Origin: JAAZAI01 sp050942875
GTDB taxonomy: Bacteria > Verrucomicrobiota > Kiritimatiellia > RFP12 > UBA3636
Length of the DNA stretch: 11,814 nt
Assembly (NCBI GenBank): GCA_050942875.1
Contig: JBMNOD010000099.1
Span: 1-11,814 of the forward strand
Reading direction: 5' to 3'
Part shown: piece after piece, positions 1 through 5,073 of the stretch
Numbering within the stretch: the first letter of the stretch is position 1
Layout of the letters: the number at the start of each line of letters is the position of its first letter
The notes under the pieces: generated by a model
What the model saw: the letters and a program-made list of their open reading frames with translations, nothing else
Told to the model about the DNA's origin: nothing
The model's database searches: none
Position numbers and translations under genes: made by a program

Positions 1-11
1 GGTTTACGGGA

Positions 12-35
12 GTTTTTGGGACACTCCCCAAAAAC
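12..35. repeat. Inverted repeat, 9-bp perfect stem
   Basis: GTTTTTGGG at 12-20 is the exact reverse complement of CCCAAAAAC at 27-35, with a 6-base loop. It could fold as a hairpin in RNA from either strand, but neither side has a terminal T run that would make it a clear intrinsic terminator. It lies 157 bases beyond the stop of the EboD-like gene, so it might end that transcript or belong to a gene left of the window. Function unknown. Confidence 0.5.
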
Positions 36-40
36 AGAGA

Positions 41-68
41 GGAGTGAGGAGGGCGGAGTGAGGAGTGA
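41..68. repeat. Heptamer tract 1 (GGAGTGA units)
   Basis: Four consecutive 7-base units read GGAGTGA, GGAGGGC, GGAGTGA, GGAGTGA. The unit contains TGA, and because 7 is not a multiple of 3 the tract places stops in successive frames on the plus strand. It belongs to the heptamer family that fills most spacers of this window. Confidence 0.7.
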
Positions 69-86
69 CCGCCGGGGGGGGGTGAA

Positions 87-121
87 ATTACGAATGGCGA
101 ATTACAAATTACGAATTACAG
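87..121. repeat. Heptamer tract 2 (ATTACGA units)
   Basis: Five 7-base units read ATTACGA, ATGGCGA, ATTACAA, ATTACGA, ATTACAG. The same unit recurs at 1415-1442 on the other side of the EboD-like gene in the same orientation, and at 2223-2257 in the opposite orientation. The AT-rich composition contrasts with the GC-rich genes around it. Confidence 0.8.
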
Positions 122-131
122 CCCTTCGGCA

Positions 132-159
132 CTAGCCCCTAGCGACTAGCCCCTAGCCC
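132..159. repeat. Heptamer tract 3 (CTAGCCC units)
   Basis: Four 7-base units read CTAGCCC, CTAGCGA, CTAGCCC, CTAGCCC. It is the same family as the tracts at 1771-1791 (reverse orientation) and 8990-9021. CTAG is palindromic, so each unit offers TAG on both strands. It lies 32 bases downstream of the EboD-like stop codon. Confidence 0.8.
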
Positions 160-191
160 CTGCCGCGAAGCGGCCTGCCCCAACCTCCGGT

Positions 192-1352
192 TTACGGAGC
201 GAAGTCGCGCAGGGCTTCGATGGCGGCTTCGATGCGGGCTTCGTCCATGTCGTGGACTTCCACCGTCCGGCCGATCGCGGTGGGCAGCGTGACGCAGAGG
301 CGTCCGCCGAGGTGTTCGCGGAAATCGTCGATGCCGCGGACGATTTCCAGCCTGCCGTCCGGTCGCCGCCGGTCGAGCGGGGACAGGAAGCGGGGGAGGC
401 CGAGCGCGCCGACGAGCGCGAGGATGCGGTCGGCGTCGGCTTGCGGGAGGAGGCCGGTGCGCGTGGCGTAGAGCGTGTCGAGCGCCATGCCGACGGCGAC
501 GGCCCGGCCGTGCCCGATGGCGTGGCCGGAGAGGATTTCCAGCCGGTGCGCCGCCCAGTGGCCGAAGTCGAGGGGGCGCGCCGAGCCGAATTCAAACGGG
601 TCGCCGCCGGTGCAGATTTGCCGCAGGTGGATGGCGGCGGCGGCGACGATCGCCTGCTGCAGCGGCGCCGGTTCGCCTGCGGCAAGCGCCGCGGCGTCCG
701 CTTCGAGGCGGTCGAAGAACGCGGCGTCGCGGATGATCGCCACCTTGACGGCCTCGGCGAGGCCGCCGATGCGTTCCCGCGCCGGGAGGGACGCGAGCAG
801 CGCGGCGTCGTTGACGACCGCGAACGGCGGCGCGAAGGTGCCCATGAAGTTCTTTTGGCCGTGCTGGTCGATCCCGTTTTTGACGCCGACCCCGGCGTCG
901 CATTGCGCCAGCACGGTCGAGGGCATTCGCACGAGGCGCAGGCCGCGGTGGACGAGGGCGGCGGCGAGGCCCGTGGCGTCGAGCATGCTGCCGCCGCCGA
1001 TGGCGAGCACGAAGCTCTGGCGGTCGAGGTGGAGGTCGGCGAGCGTGTGGATGATGTCCCGCAGGAGGTCGAGGTCGTTCTTGGCCTGGTGGCCGCCGGG
1101 GACTTGCCGGGGCGTCGTCGCCAGCTCGAACCGGCCCGCATGGGCGTCCGCGTAGGCGCGGATCGAGGCGTCGAGCGCCGGTTGCGCGGCGGCCAGGCCG
1201 GCGTCGATGAAGACGGCGACCCGGTGGACGCGCTTTTCGTCGAGCCGGTCGAAGACCTCGCAAAGCAGCGTGGACGCCGGATCGAAGGCGTTTTCGGTGA
1301 AGTGGACCGGGAAGTCGAAGTTGACGGCGAAGCGGTTGTGGATGGTGGGCAT
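192..1352 (-). CDS. eboD: EboD-like sugar-phosphate cyclase (3-dehydroquinate synthase superfamily)
   Basis: This 386-residue protein has the NAD-dependent, metal-dependent dehydroquinate synthase fold, which cyclises a phosphorylated sugar. Visible signatures are PGGHQAKND (85-93), the nucleotide-binding GGGSMLD (119-125), LAQCDAGVGVKNG (148-160) and FMGTFAPPFAVVND (169-182). Probable metal ligands are Glu200 in GLAEAVKV, His265 in DFGHWAAH and His281 in HAIGHG. The GVGVKNG, GTFAPPFAV and RPLDFGHWAAH blocks fit EboD of the ebo cluster better than housekeeping AroB, which reads SSVGGKTAVN at the second block. EboD's substrate is not established; ebo genes have been linked to export of a scytonemin precursor in cyanobacteria. 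No other ebo gene is visible here. The start is the only suitable in-frame ATG. It has no Shine-Dalgarno sequence and follows a run of eight A. The assignment to the cyclase superfamily is secure; the EboD subfamily rests on remembered motifs. Confidence 0.85.
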   Translation of the reverse strand: MPTIHNRFAVNFDFPVHFTENAFDPASTLLCEVFDRLDEKRVHRVAVFIDAGLAAAQPALDASIRAYADAHAGRFELATTPRQVPGGHQAKNDLDLLRDIIHTLADLHLDRQSFVLAIGGGSMLDATGLAAALVHRGLRLVRMPSTVLAQCDAGVGVKNGIDQHGQKNFMGTFAPPFAVVNDAALLASLPARERIGGLAEAVKVAIIRDAAFFDRLEADAAALAAGEPAPLQQAIVAAAAIHLRQICTGGDPFEFGSARPLDFGHWAAHRLEILSGHAIGHGRAVAVGMALDTLYATRTGLLPQADADRILALVGALGLPRFLSPLDRRRPDGRLEIVRGIDDFREHLGGRLCVTLPTAIGRTVEVHDMDEARIEAAIEALRDFAP

Positions 1353-1360
1353 TTTTTTTT

Positions 1361-1395
1361 AGTGAGAAGAAGAGGGGAGAGAGAAGAGAGGAGCG
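1361..1395. repeat. Heptamer tract 4 (degenerate purine units)
   Basis: Five approximate 7-base purine units read AGTGAGA, AGAAGAG, GGGAGAG, AGAAGAG, AGGAGCG. The 7-base register is weaker than in neighbouring tracts, and a plain purine-rich leader is possible. It occupies most of the immediate upstream region of the EboD-like gene (start at 1352). Confidence 0.45.
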
Positions 1396-1414
1396 TTGGC
1401 TGGGGGTTGTTGAA

Positions 1415-1442
1415 ATTACGAATTGCGAATTGCAAAATTACT
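1415..1442. repeat. Heptamer tract 5 (ATTACGA/ATTGCGA units)
   Basis: Units read ATTACGA, ATTGCGA, ATTGCAA, AATTACT. It is the direct-orientation counterpart of the tract at 87-121, so the EboD-like gene lies between two related tracts. Confidence 0.75.
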
Positions 1443-1453
1443 TGTACTTGGCT

Positions 1454-1475
1454 GTGGCGGCTTTGCCGAGTGGGA
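1454..1475. repeat. Linker repeat, copy 1
   Basis: The core GTGGCGGCTTTGCCGAG recurs at 1620-1641 and, more diverged, at 1749-1770. The inverted segment at 8963-8986 contains a similar GGCAGCTTTGGCG. Copies sit between, not within, the short-unit tracts, as if they were the constant part of a composite element. Confidence 0.55.
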
Positions 1476-1520
1476 AATGGCCACGAAAAGAAGGTGGATG
1501 GGCGTGGGAGGGGGATTTAT

Positions 1521-1556
1521 TTGAAACTACGAAATACACGAAAGGCACGAAAAAGA
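1521..1556. repeat. Nonamer tract 1 (CGAAAxxCA units)
   Basis: Three 9-base units read CGAAATACA, CGAAAGGCA, CGAAAAAGA, preceded by TTGAAACTA in the same register. Unlike the heptamers, a 9-base period preserves reading frame, so open frames run through it; this does not make it coding. Confidence 0.7.
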
Positions 1557-1596
1557 GGGCCAGGGGGGAGGCGTGGAGGGCGCTGTTTTCAACAAA

Positions 1597-1620
1597 AGGG
1601 CAAGAAGGACAAGAAGGGCG
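1597..1620. repeat. Nonamer tract 2 (AGGGCAAGA units)
   Basis: Two full 9-base units, AGGGCAAGA and AGGACAAGA, are followed by a partial third starting AGGGCG. It directly abuts linker copy 2. Confidence 0.6.
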
Positions 1621-1641
1621 TGGCGGCTTCACCGAGTTGGG
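1620..1641. repeat. Linker repeat, copy 2
   Basis: GTGGCGGCTTCACCGAGT at 1620-1637 matches copy 1 at 1454 with two differences in the first 17 bases. It separates nonamer tract 2 from nonamer tract 3. Confidence 0.55.
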
Positions 1642-1647
1642 TTTGTC

Positions 1648-1674
1648 CGCAGAAAGCACAGAAAGACACAGGGA
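1648..1674. repeat. Nonamer tract 3 (CACAGAAAG units)
   Basis: Three 9-base units read CGCAGAAAG, CACAGAAAG, ACACAGGGA. A further decayed array, readable on the minus strand as CACAAAAC-type units, may extend from about 1675 to 1702, but its register is too poor to annotate separately. Confidence 0.65.
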
Positions 1675-1713
1675 TTTTTGTGATTCGTCGTGTTTTGTGG
1701 CTATGATGGGGGT

Positions 1714-1748
1714 TTGAAATTGGAAGCTTGAAACTTGAAATTTGGCCG
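1714..1748. repeat. Heptamer tract 6 (TTGAAAC units)
   Basis: Five units read TTGAAAT, TGGAAGC, TTGAAAC, TTGAAAT, TTGGCCG. Each TTGAAAx unit contains TGA, so the tract stops several plus-strand frames. It runs directly into linker copy 3. Confidence 0.7.
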
Positions 1749-1770
1749 GGGGCAGCTTTGTCGAGTTCAG
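1749..1770. repeat. Linker repeat, copy 3 (diverged)
   Basis: GGGGCAGCTTTGTCGAGTT aligns with the linker at 1454 and 1620. It is flanked by heptamer tracts on both sides (1714-1748 and 1771-1791). Confidence 0.45.
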
Positions 1771-1791
1771 CGGCTAGCGGCCAGGGGTTAG
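1771..1791. repeat. Heptamer tract 7 (CTAGCCG units, inverted)
   Basis: On the plus strand the units are CGGCTAG, CGGCCAG, GGGTTAG. Read on the minus strand they are CTAACCC, CTGGCCG, CTAGCCG, the same three units found at 8997-9017 near pnp. The tract abuts the end of the methyltransferase relic and supplies the TAG that closes its frame. Confidence 0.8.
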
Positions 1792-1794
1792 GGC

Positions 1795-1890
1795 GACATC
1801 TTCGCGAAGGCCGACGATGAATGCACGTTCCCGCACTTGAGGCACACCGTAAGCGGCGGAATTGAGCAATTTGTACTGAACCTGATGCTT
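1795..1890 (-). pseudogene. Relic of a C5-cytosine DNA methyltransferase
   Basis: In one minus-strand frame this stretch reads QVQYKLLNSAAYGVPQVRER followed by AFIVGLRED. This is the block found after the target strand contacts in C5-cytosine methyltransferases (usual form LNAADYGVPQ.RERVFIVG). Only about 30 residues are recognisable. The catalytic PCQ and ENV motifs, the S-adenosylmethionine site and the C-terminal target-recognition part are absent. The frame upstream (towards 2157) shows no family signal, and downstream it ends after a few residues in heptamer tract 7. It is therefore a dead fragment, probably left from a restriction-modification or orphan methylase gene that was lost. Identification rests on this one motif. 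Confidence 0.65.
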
Positions 1891-2128
1891 CAATCCCGCA
1901 TGGCTCTGACAGGAAAGGGACTGCTGCCTGGCTAGATGCTCTTTCCAGTGTGGACGGCCGAGGATTGGCATATCTGTCGTTTCCATGATGACGTGAGTGA
2001 AGAGTTTGACCCGAATGATAACCGGAATGAAGACATGGCAAAAAGTATAGCATTCAACCGCATGTGGGTCAAACGCACGACCACGCCCTGTTTTGCAACC
2101 CGGGGACCGATCCGGCGCCGTTGCTGCA

Positions 2129-2164
2129 GATCCGTCCAATCCGTCTGATCCGTCCAATCAAAGA
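2129..2164. repeat. Nonamer tract 4 (GATCCGTCC units)
   Basis: Three 9-base units, GATCCGTCC, AATCCGTCT, GATCCGTCC, are followed by a decayed AATCAAAGA. On the minus strand the period translates as repeated Asp-Trp-Thr or Ile-Gly-Arg, which explains low-complexity open frames here. Confidence 0.75.
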
Positions 2165-2222
2165 AATCCACCCCTTGCTTATTCCAGCCTCAATTTGTAT
2201 GATTACCCCATTCCCACCACCA

Positions 2223-2257
2223 CCATTCGCCATTCGTAATTCGTAATTTCCAATCAC
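2223..2257. repeat. Heptamer tract 8 (CCATTCG/TAATTCG units)
   Basis: Units read CCATTCG, CCATTCG, TAATTCG, TAATTTC, CAATCAC. It is the inverted form of the ATTACGA tracts at 87 and 1415. It ends 26 bases before the start codon of the PII-like gene, so the promoter or leader of that operon lies in or next to a repeat. Confidence 0.75.
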
Positions 2258-2283
2258 TCATCATTTCAAAGAAAGGCCGAAGC

Positions 2284-2640
2284 ATGAACCTCTGCTTTGT
2301 CGTCGTCAACGACTTGGACAAATTTGAAGACCTCCTGCGCGAGTTCAACAACCGGAAGCTGTATGGCGGAACCATATTCGACACCCTGGGCATGGCAAAG
2401 GCCATGGGGCGGAACCTCGGGATGGGCCATGCCATCCGAGGCTTCCTCAACATGGGCCGACCGTTCAACAAGACGATCATGATGGCCGTCACGGACGAAC
2501 AGCTCCAGGCGGTCAAGGAATCGTTCGAAACCGTCATCGGCGATCTGGACGGCGACAACGTGGGCATCATCGTCGCGCTTCCCCTCACGACGTTCTGGGG
2601 CGTCCGGGACTACGCGGCGAAGGCCGAGGAGGCGCTGTGA
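2284..2640 (+). CDS. PII-like small regulatory protein, probably acting on the adjacent antiporter
   Basis: This soluble protein of 118 residues has a layout that fits the ferredoxin-like PII fold. It has strand MNLCFVVVN (1-9), helix DLDKFEDLLREFN (10-22), strand YGGTIFDTLG (27-36), a Gly/Met-rich loop (about 37-60) where PII proteins carry the T-loop, strand TIMMAVTD (64-71), a helix to about 85, and strand NVGIIVALPLTTFWGV (92-107). The canonical PII signature with the uridylylated tyrosine is absent, so it would be a divergent PII-like protein. The start is supported by GAAAGG seven bases upstream. Its stop overlaps the antiporter start by four bases (GTGA), which predicts translational coupling. 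By analogy with GlnK-AmtB and SbtB-SbtA, it probably gates the transporter in response to a nucleotide. Fold assignment is moderate; ligand unknown. Confidence 0.65.
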   Translation: MNLCFVVVNDLDKFEDLLREFNNRKLYGGTIFDTLGMAKAMGRNLGMGHAIRGFLNMGRPFNKTIMMAVTDEQLQAVKESFETVIGDLDGDNVGIIVALPLTTFWGVRDYAAKAEEAL

Positions 2641-3887
2641 CCACGCTGCTCGTCCTGCAACATCTTGCCGTCGTCATCGGGGCGGCGATCGTCTTTTCAA
2701 AGATCTTCGGCAAGTTCAACTTCCCCGATGTCACCGGCTATTTGATCGGCGGCATCGTCATCGGCCCCATGGTGCTGAACTGGGTTCCCGCCGACGCCGT
2801 CAAGGGTCTCGAAATCATCAGCGAAGTCGCCCTCGCCATCATCGCGTTCAGCATCGGCGCCGAGATGAAGCTGGCCTCGCTCAAAAAAACGGGCAAGGCC
2901 ATCATCCTCGTCACCCTGCTCGAAGCCATCGGCGCATTCGTGGTGGTTTTTCTGGCGCTCTGGCTCGTCTGCCGGCAGGATTTCGCGTTTTCCCTCGTCC
3001 TGGGCAGCATCGCCTGCGCCACGGCGCCGGCCGCCACCCTGCTCGTCATCCGGCAGTACAAGGCCAAGGGTCCCGTCGTCGATACGCTGATTCCCGTCGT
3101 CGCGCTCGACGACGCCGTATGCATCATCCTGTTCGGCATCTGCGCCTCGATCGCGCAGGCCATTGTCGGGGGCGGCGGCGTCAACCTGCTCTCCCTCGTG
3201 CAGCCGGTCAAGGAAATCGCGCTTTCCATCGGCCTCGGCGCCATCTACGGCATCGTCGCCACGGTTTTGCTGCGATACGTCAAGTCGGAGGGCGAGCTCA
3301 CCGCGTTCATCCTCGGCAGCCTGTTCCTGCTCACGTCGATCGCGCTGCGATTCTCGCTCTCGTCGCTGCTCGTCATGATGAGCCTCGGCTTTGCGCTGGC
3401 GAACCTCAGCCGCGCCGGCGAACGCGCGGGCACCGCGCTCGATGGCATGACCGCCCCCATCTTCATGTGCTTCTTCACGCTCTCGGGCGCGGACCTCGAC
3501 TTCAAGGTCTTCGCCAGCGTCGGCTTCCTCGCGCTCGTCTACGTCGTCATGCGCGTCGTCGGCAAGGTCGCCGGGGCGACGGCGGGGGCCAAGATCGCCG
3601 ACATGCCGAAGACCGTTCAAAAGTACCTCGGGCTGACCCTCGTGCCGCAGGCCGGCGTGGCGATCGGCTTGTCGCTGGCGGCATCGCGCATCCTCGCCGA
3701 TTCCCACGGGAGCCAGATCCGCACGATCATCCTCGCCGCAACCGTCCTGTACGAGCTGACAGGCCCGATCATCACGAAAATCGCGCTTGTCAAAGCCGGC
3801 GAGATCGAAACGCAGGCTACCCCTTCAAGACGGCGAGCGGAACCAGGCGGACGAGCGGTTCCACCAAGTCGGCCTGGTCGGCGATGA
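2637..3887 (+). CDS. CPA2-type cation/proton antiporter
   Basis: This polytopic membrane protein of 416 residues has roughly a dozen hydrophobic segments from 5 to 385. It matches the Na+/H+ exchanger (Kef/CPA2) transmembrane domain. Family marks are GYLIGGIVIGP (34-44), FSIGAEM (71-77), ACATAPAATLLVIR (126-139, the unwound-helix TAP region), the ion-binding pair in VVALDDAV with Asp158-Asp159, and GLTLVPQAGVAIGLSLA (332-348). It exchanges Na+ or K+ for protons; the ion cannot be told from sequence. No C-terminal TrkA-N or TrkA-C domain is present, so control may come from the PII-like protein encoded just upstream. The start is GTG inside the overlap with that gene. The last 25 or so residues (from about 393) are Arg/Pro/Gly-rich and lie over the 3' end of the opposing rtcB gene, so the tail looks like read-through and not a domain. 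Confidence 0.88.
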   Translation: MTTLLVLQHLAVVIGAAIVFSKIFGKFNFPDVTGYLIGGIVIGPMVLNWVPADAVKGLEIISEVALAIIAFSIGAEMKLASLKKTGKAIILVTLLEAIGAFVVVFLALWLVCRQDFAFSLVLGSIACATAPAATLLVIRQYKAKGPVVDTLIPVVALDDAVCIILFGICASIAQAIVGGGGVNLLSLVQPVKEIALSIGLGAIYGIVATVLLRYVKSEGELTAFILGSLFLLTSIALRFSLSSLLVMMSLGFALANLSRAGERAGTALDGMTAPIFMCFFTLSGADLDFKVFASVGFLALVYVVMRVVGKVAGATAGAKIADMPKTVQKYLGLTLVPQAGVAIGLSLAASRILADSHGSQIRTIILAATVLYELTGPIITKIALVKAGEIETQATPSRRRAEPGGRAVPPSRPGRR

Positions 3888-5028
3888 CCTCGTCGATGGG
3901 CTTGTAGCACTGCGGCGCTTCGGAGAGATCGAGCATCCCGCGCGTCTTCTTGTACTTGCCCCACTGCTTCCAGCGGTCGAACACGACATCCTTGAGCGCG
4001 CGGTTGCACTCGTCTTCGCTGAGCGTCCGCACGGCTTCGGTGCGGCTCATCACGCGCCCGGCGCCATGGGAGCACGACTCGAACGACTCGGGATTCCCAA
4101 GCCCGCGCACGATGTAGCTGGCCGTGCCCATCGAGCCGGGAATGATCCCCGGCTCGCCCTGCTTCGCGCTTGTCGCCCCCTTGCGGTGCACCACGTACTC
4201 CCGACCGAAATGCCTTTCCACGGCGGCGTAGTTGTGGTGGATGTTGATTTCGCGCAGGAAGCCGGCGTCCGGCTCAAACTCGCGGACGACGTCCTTGAAC
4301 GCCGCCATCATGAGGCGACGGTTCTCCTGCGCGTAGTCGAGCGAAAACTTCATGTCGCGCAGATAGTCGCGCCCGTCCTCGGAATCGAGCGGCAAAAACG
4401 CGAGATCCGGGTCGGGAAGGTCGATCTTCGCCTTGGCGTTGTGCCGCTGCGCCAGGCGCATGTACATCTGCTCGACGCGGTAGCCGAGGTTGCGGCTTCC
4501 GGAGTGGACCATCAGCCAGATGAAGCCGTCGCCGGACTTCTGGATCTCCACGAAGTGGTTGCCGCCGCCCAGCGTCCCGAGATTGCAGCGATCCAGCGTC
4601 GACGGCCAAGGCGGCTCCTGCTCGCTCGGCGGCAGCCGCGCCAGGTACGTCTCGAAGCCCTCCCACGATTGCGGCGAGCCGTGGGAAACGCCCTCCCCGA
4701 CGGGAATGCGCATCTTCAGACGCTCCAGCAGCTTCCGCCGCCGCGACCGGTCCTCGAACGCCGCGGCCGGCACGTCCGTCTCCACGGCGACCATGCCGCA
4801 TCCGATGTCGACGCCCACCGCGCTTGGGATCACCGCATTCGCGCAGGCGATCACGCCCCCGATCGGCATCCCCATCCCGGCATGGCAGTCCGGCATCAGG
4901 GCCACGTGCCGTTCGATCACCGGATGCCGCGCCAGGTTCGCCGCCTGCTTCATCGCCAACGCATCGACATCGTCGCACCACGACTTGACCGGAATCTTCC
5001 ACCCCTCTCCAAACTTCGTCCATTTCAT
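3817..5028 (-). CDS. rtcB: RNA-splicing ligase RtcB
   Basis: This Mn2+- and GTP-dependent ligase joins 2',3'-cyclic phosphate or 3'-phosphate RNA ends to 5'-OH ends, in tRNA repair or RNA recovery from damage. At 403 residues it is close to Escherichia coli RtcB. All family motifs are present in order: MPDCHAGMG (45-53), GVDIGCGM with Asp74 and Cys77 (72-79), GGGNHF with His158 (154-159), HSGSRN (175-180), HHNY (264-267), HRKGATSA (281-288), GSMGTASY (298-305) and SHGAGR with His321 (320-325). By position, His321 should be the guanylylated histidine. The start has CAGGAGA at 5037-5043, nine bases upstream. Neither RtcA nor archease is next to it. The gene starts 45 bases after the stop of the C10 protein on the same strand, so co-transcription is possible. 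Its 3' end overlaps the antiporter by 71 bases. Confidence 0.97.
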   Translation of the reverse strand: MKWTKFGEGWKIPVKSWCDDVDALAMKQAANLARHPVIERHVALMPDCHAGMGMPIGGVIACANAVIPSAVGVDIGCGMVAVETDVPAAAFEDRSRRRKLLERLKMRIPVGEGVSHGSPQSWEGFETYLARLPPSEQEPPWPSTLDRCNLGTLGGGNHFVEIQKSGDGFIWLMVHSGSRNLGYRVEQMYMRLAQRHNAKAKIDLPDPDLAFLPLDSEDGRDYLRDMKFSLDYAQENRRLMMAAFKDVVREFEPDAGFLREINIHHNYAAVERHFGREYVVHRKGATSAKQGEPGIIPGSMGTASYIVRGLGNPESFESCSHGAGRVMSRTEAVRTLSEDECNRALKDVVFDRWKQWGKYKKTRGMLDLSEAPQCYKPIDEVIADQADLVEPLVRLVPLAVLKG

Positions 5029-5036
5029 TTCAACAA

Positions 5037-5043
5037 TCTCCTG
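5037..5043 (-). promoter_or_regulatory. Ribosome binding site of rtcB
   Basis: On the minus strand this reads CAGGAGA, nine bases before the rtcB ATG. It fixes the start at 5028 and excludes the nearby methionine-free frames. Confidence 0.7.
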
Positions 5044-5073
5044 GCGGCAACGATGTTGACGCTCGTCCTGTCC

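Larger units (their letters stand above)
1353..2283. other. Gene-free spacer, about 930 bases
   Basis: No open frame here has a recognisable product; the open frames on both strands are of low complexity or run through repeats. The stretch holds heptamer tracts (1361, 1415, 1714, 1771, 2223), nonamer tracts (1521, 1597, 1648, 2129), the linker repeats and the methyltransferase relic. From about 1900 to 2128 I see nothing I can name. Confidence 0.7.

Noticed and set aside
12..35. Inverted repeat as an insertion-sequence end
   Set aside because: No transposase remnant or matching distal end is visible in the window, and the dyad is equally explained as a hairpin.
87..159. Heptamer tracts as a CRISPR array
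   Set aside because: Units are 7 bases with no spacers between them and are degenerate, so this cannot be a repeat-spacer array.
252..1706. Plus-strand open frame of 484 codons
   Set aside because: It is antisense to the EboD-like gene, its product is a low-complexity Glu/Arg/Asp/Gly mixture typical of GC-rich shadow frames, and its end runs through repeat tracts.
1589..2157. Minus-strand open frames in the large spacer as intact genes
   Set aside because: They run through repeat tracts; only the short methyltransferase motif is recognisable, with no catalytic motifs and no plausible start.
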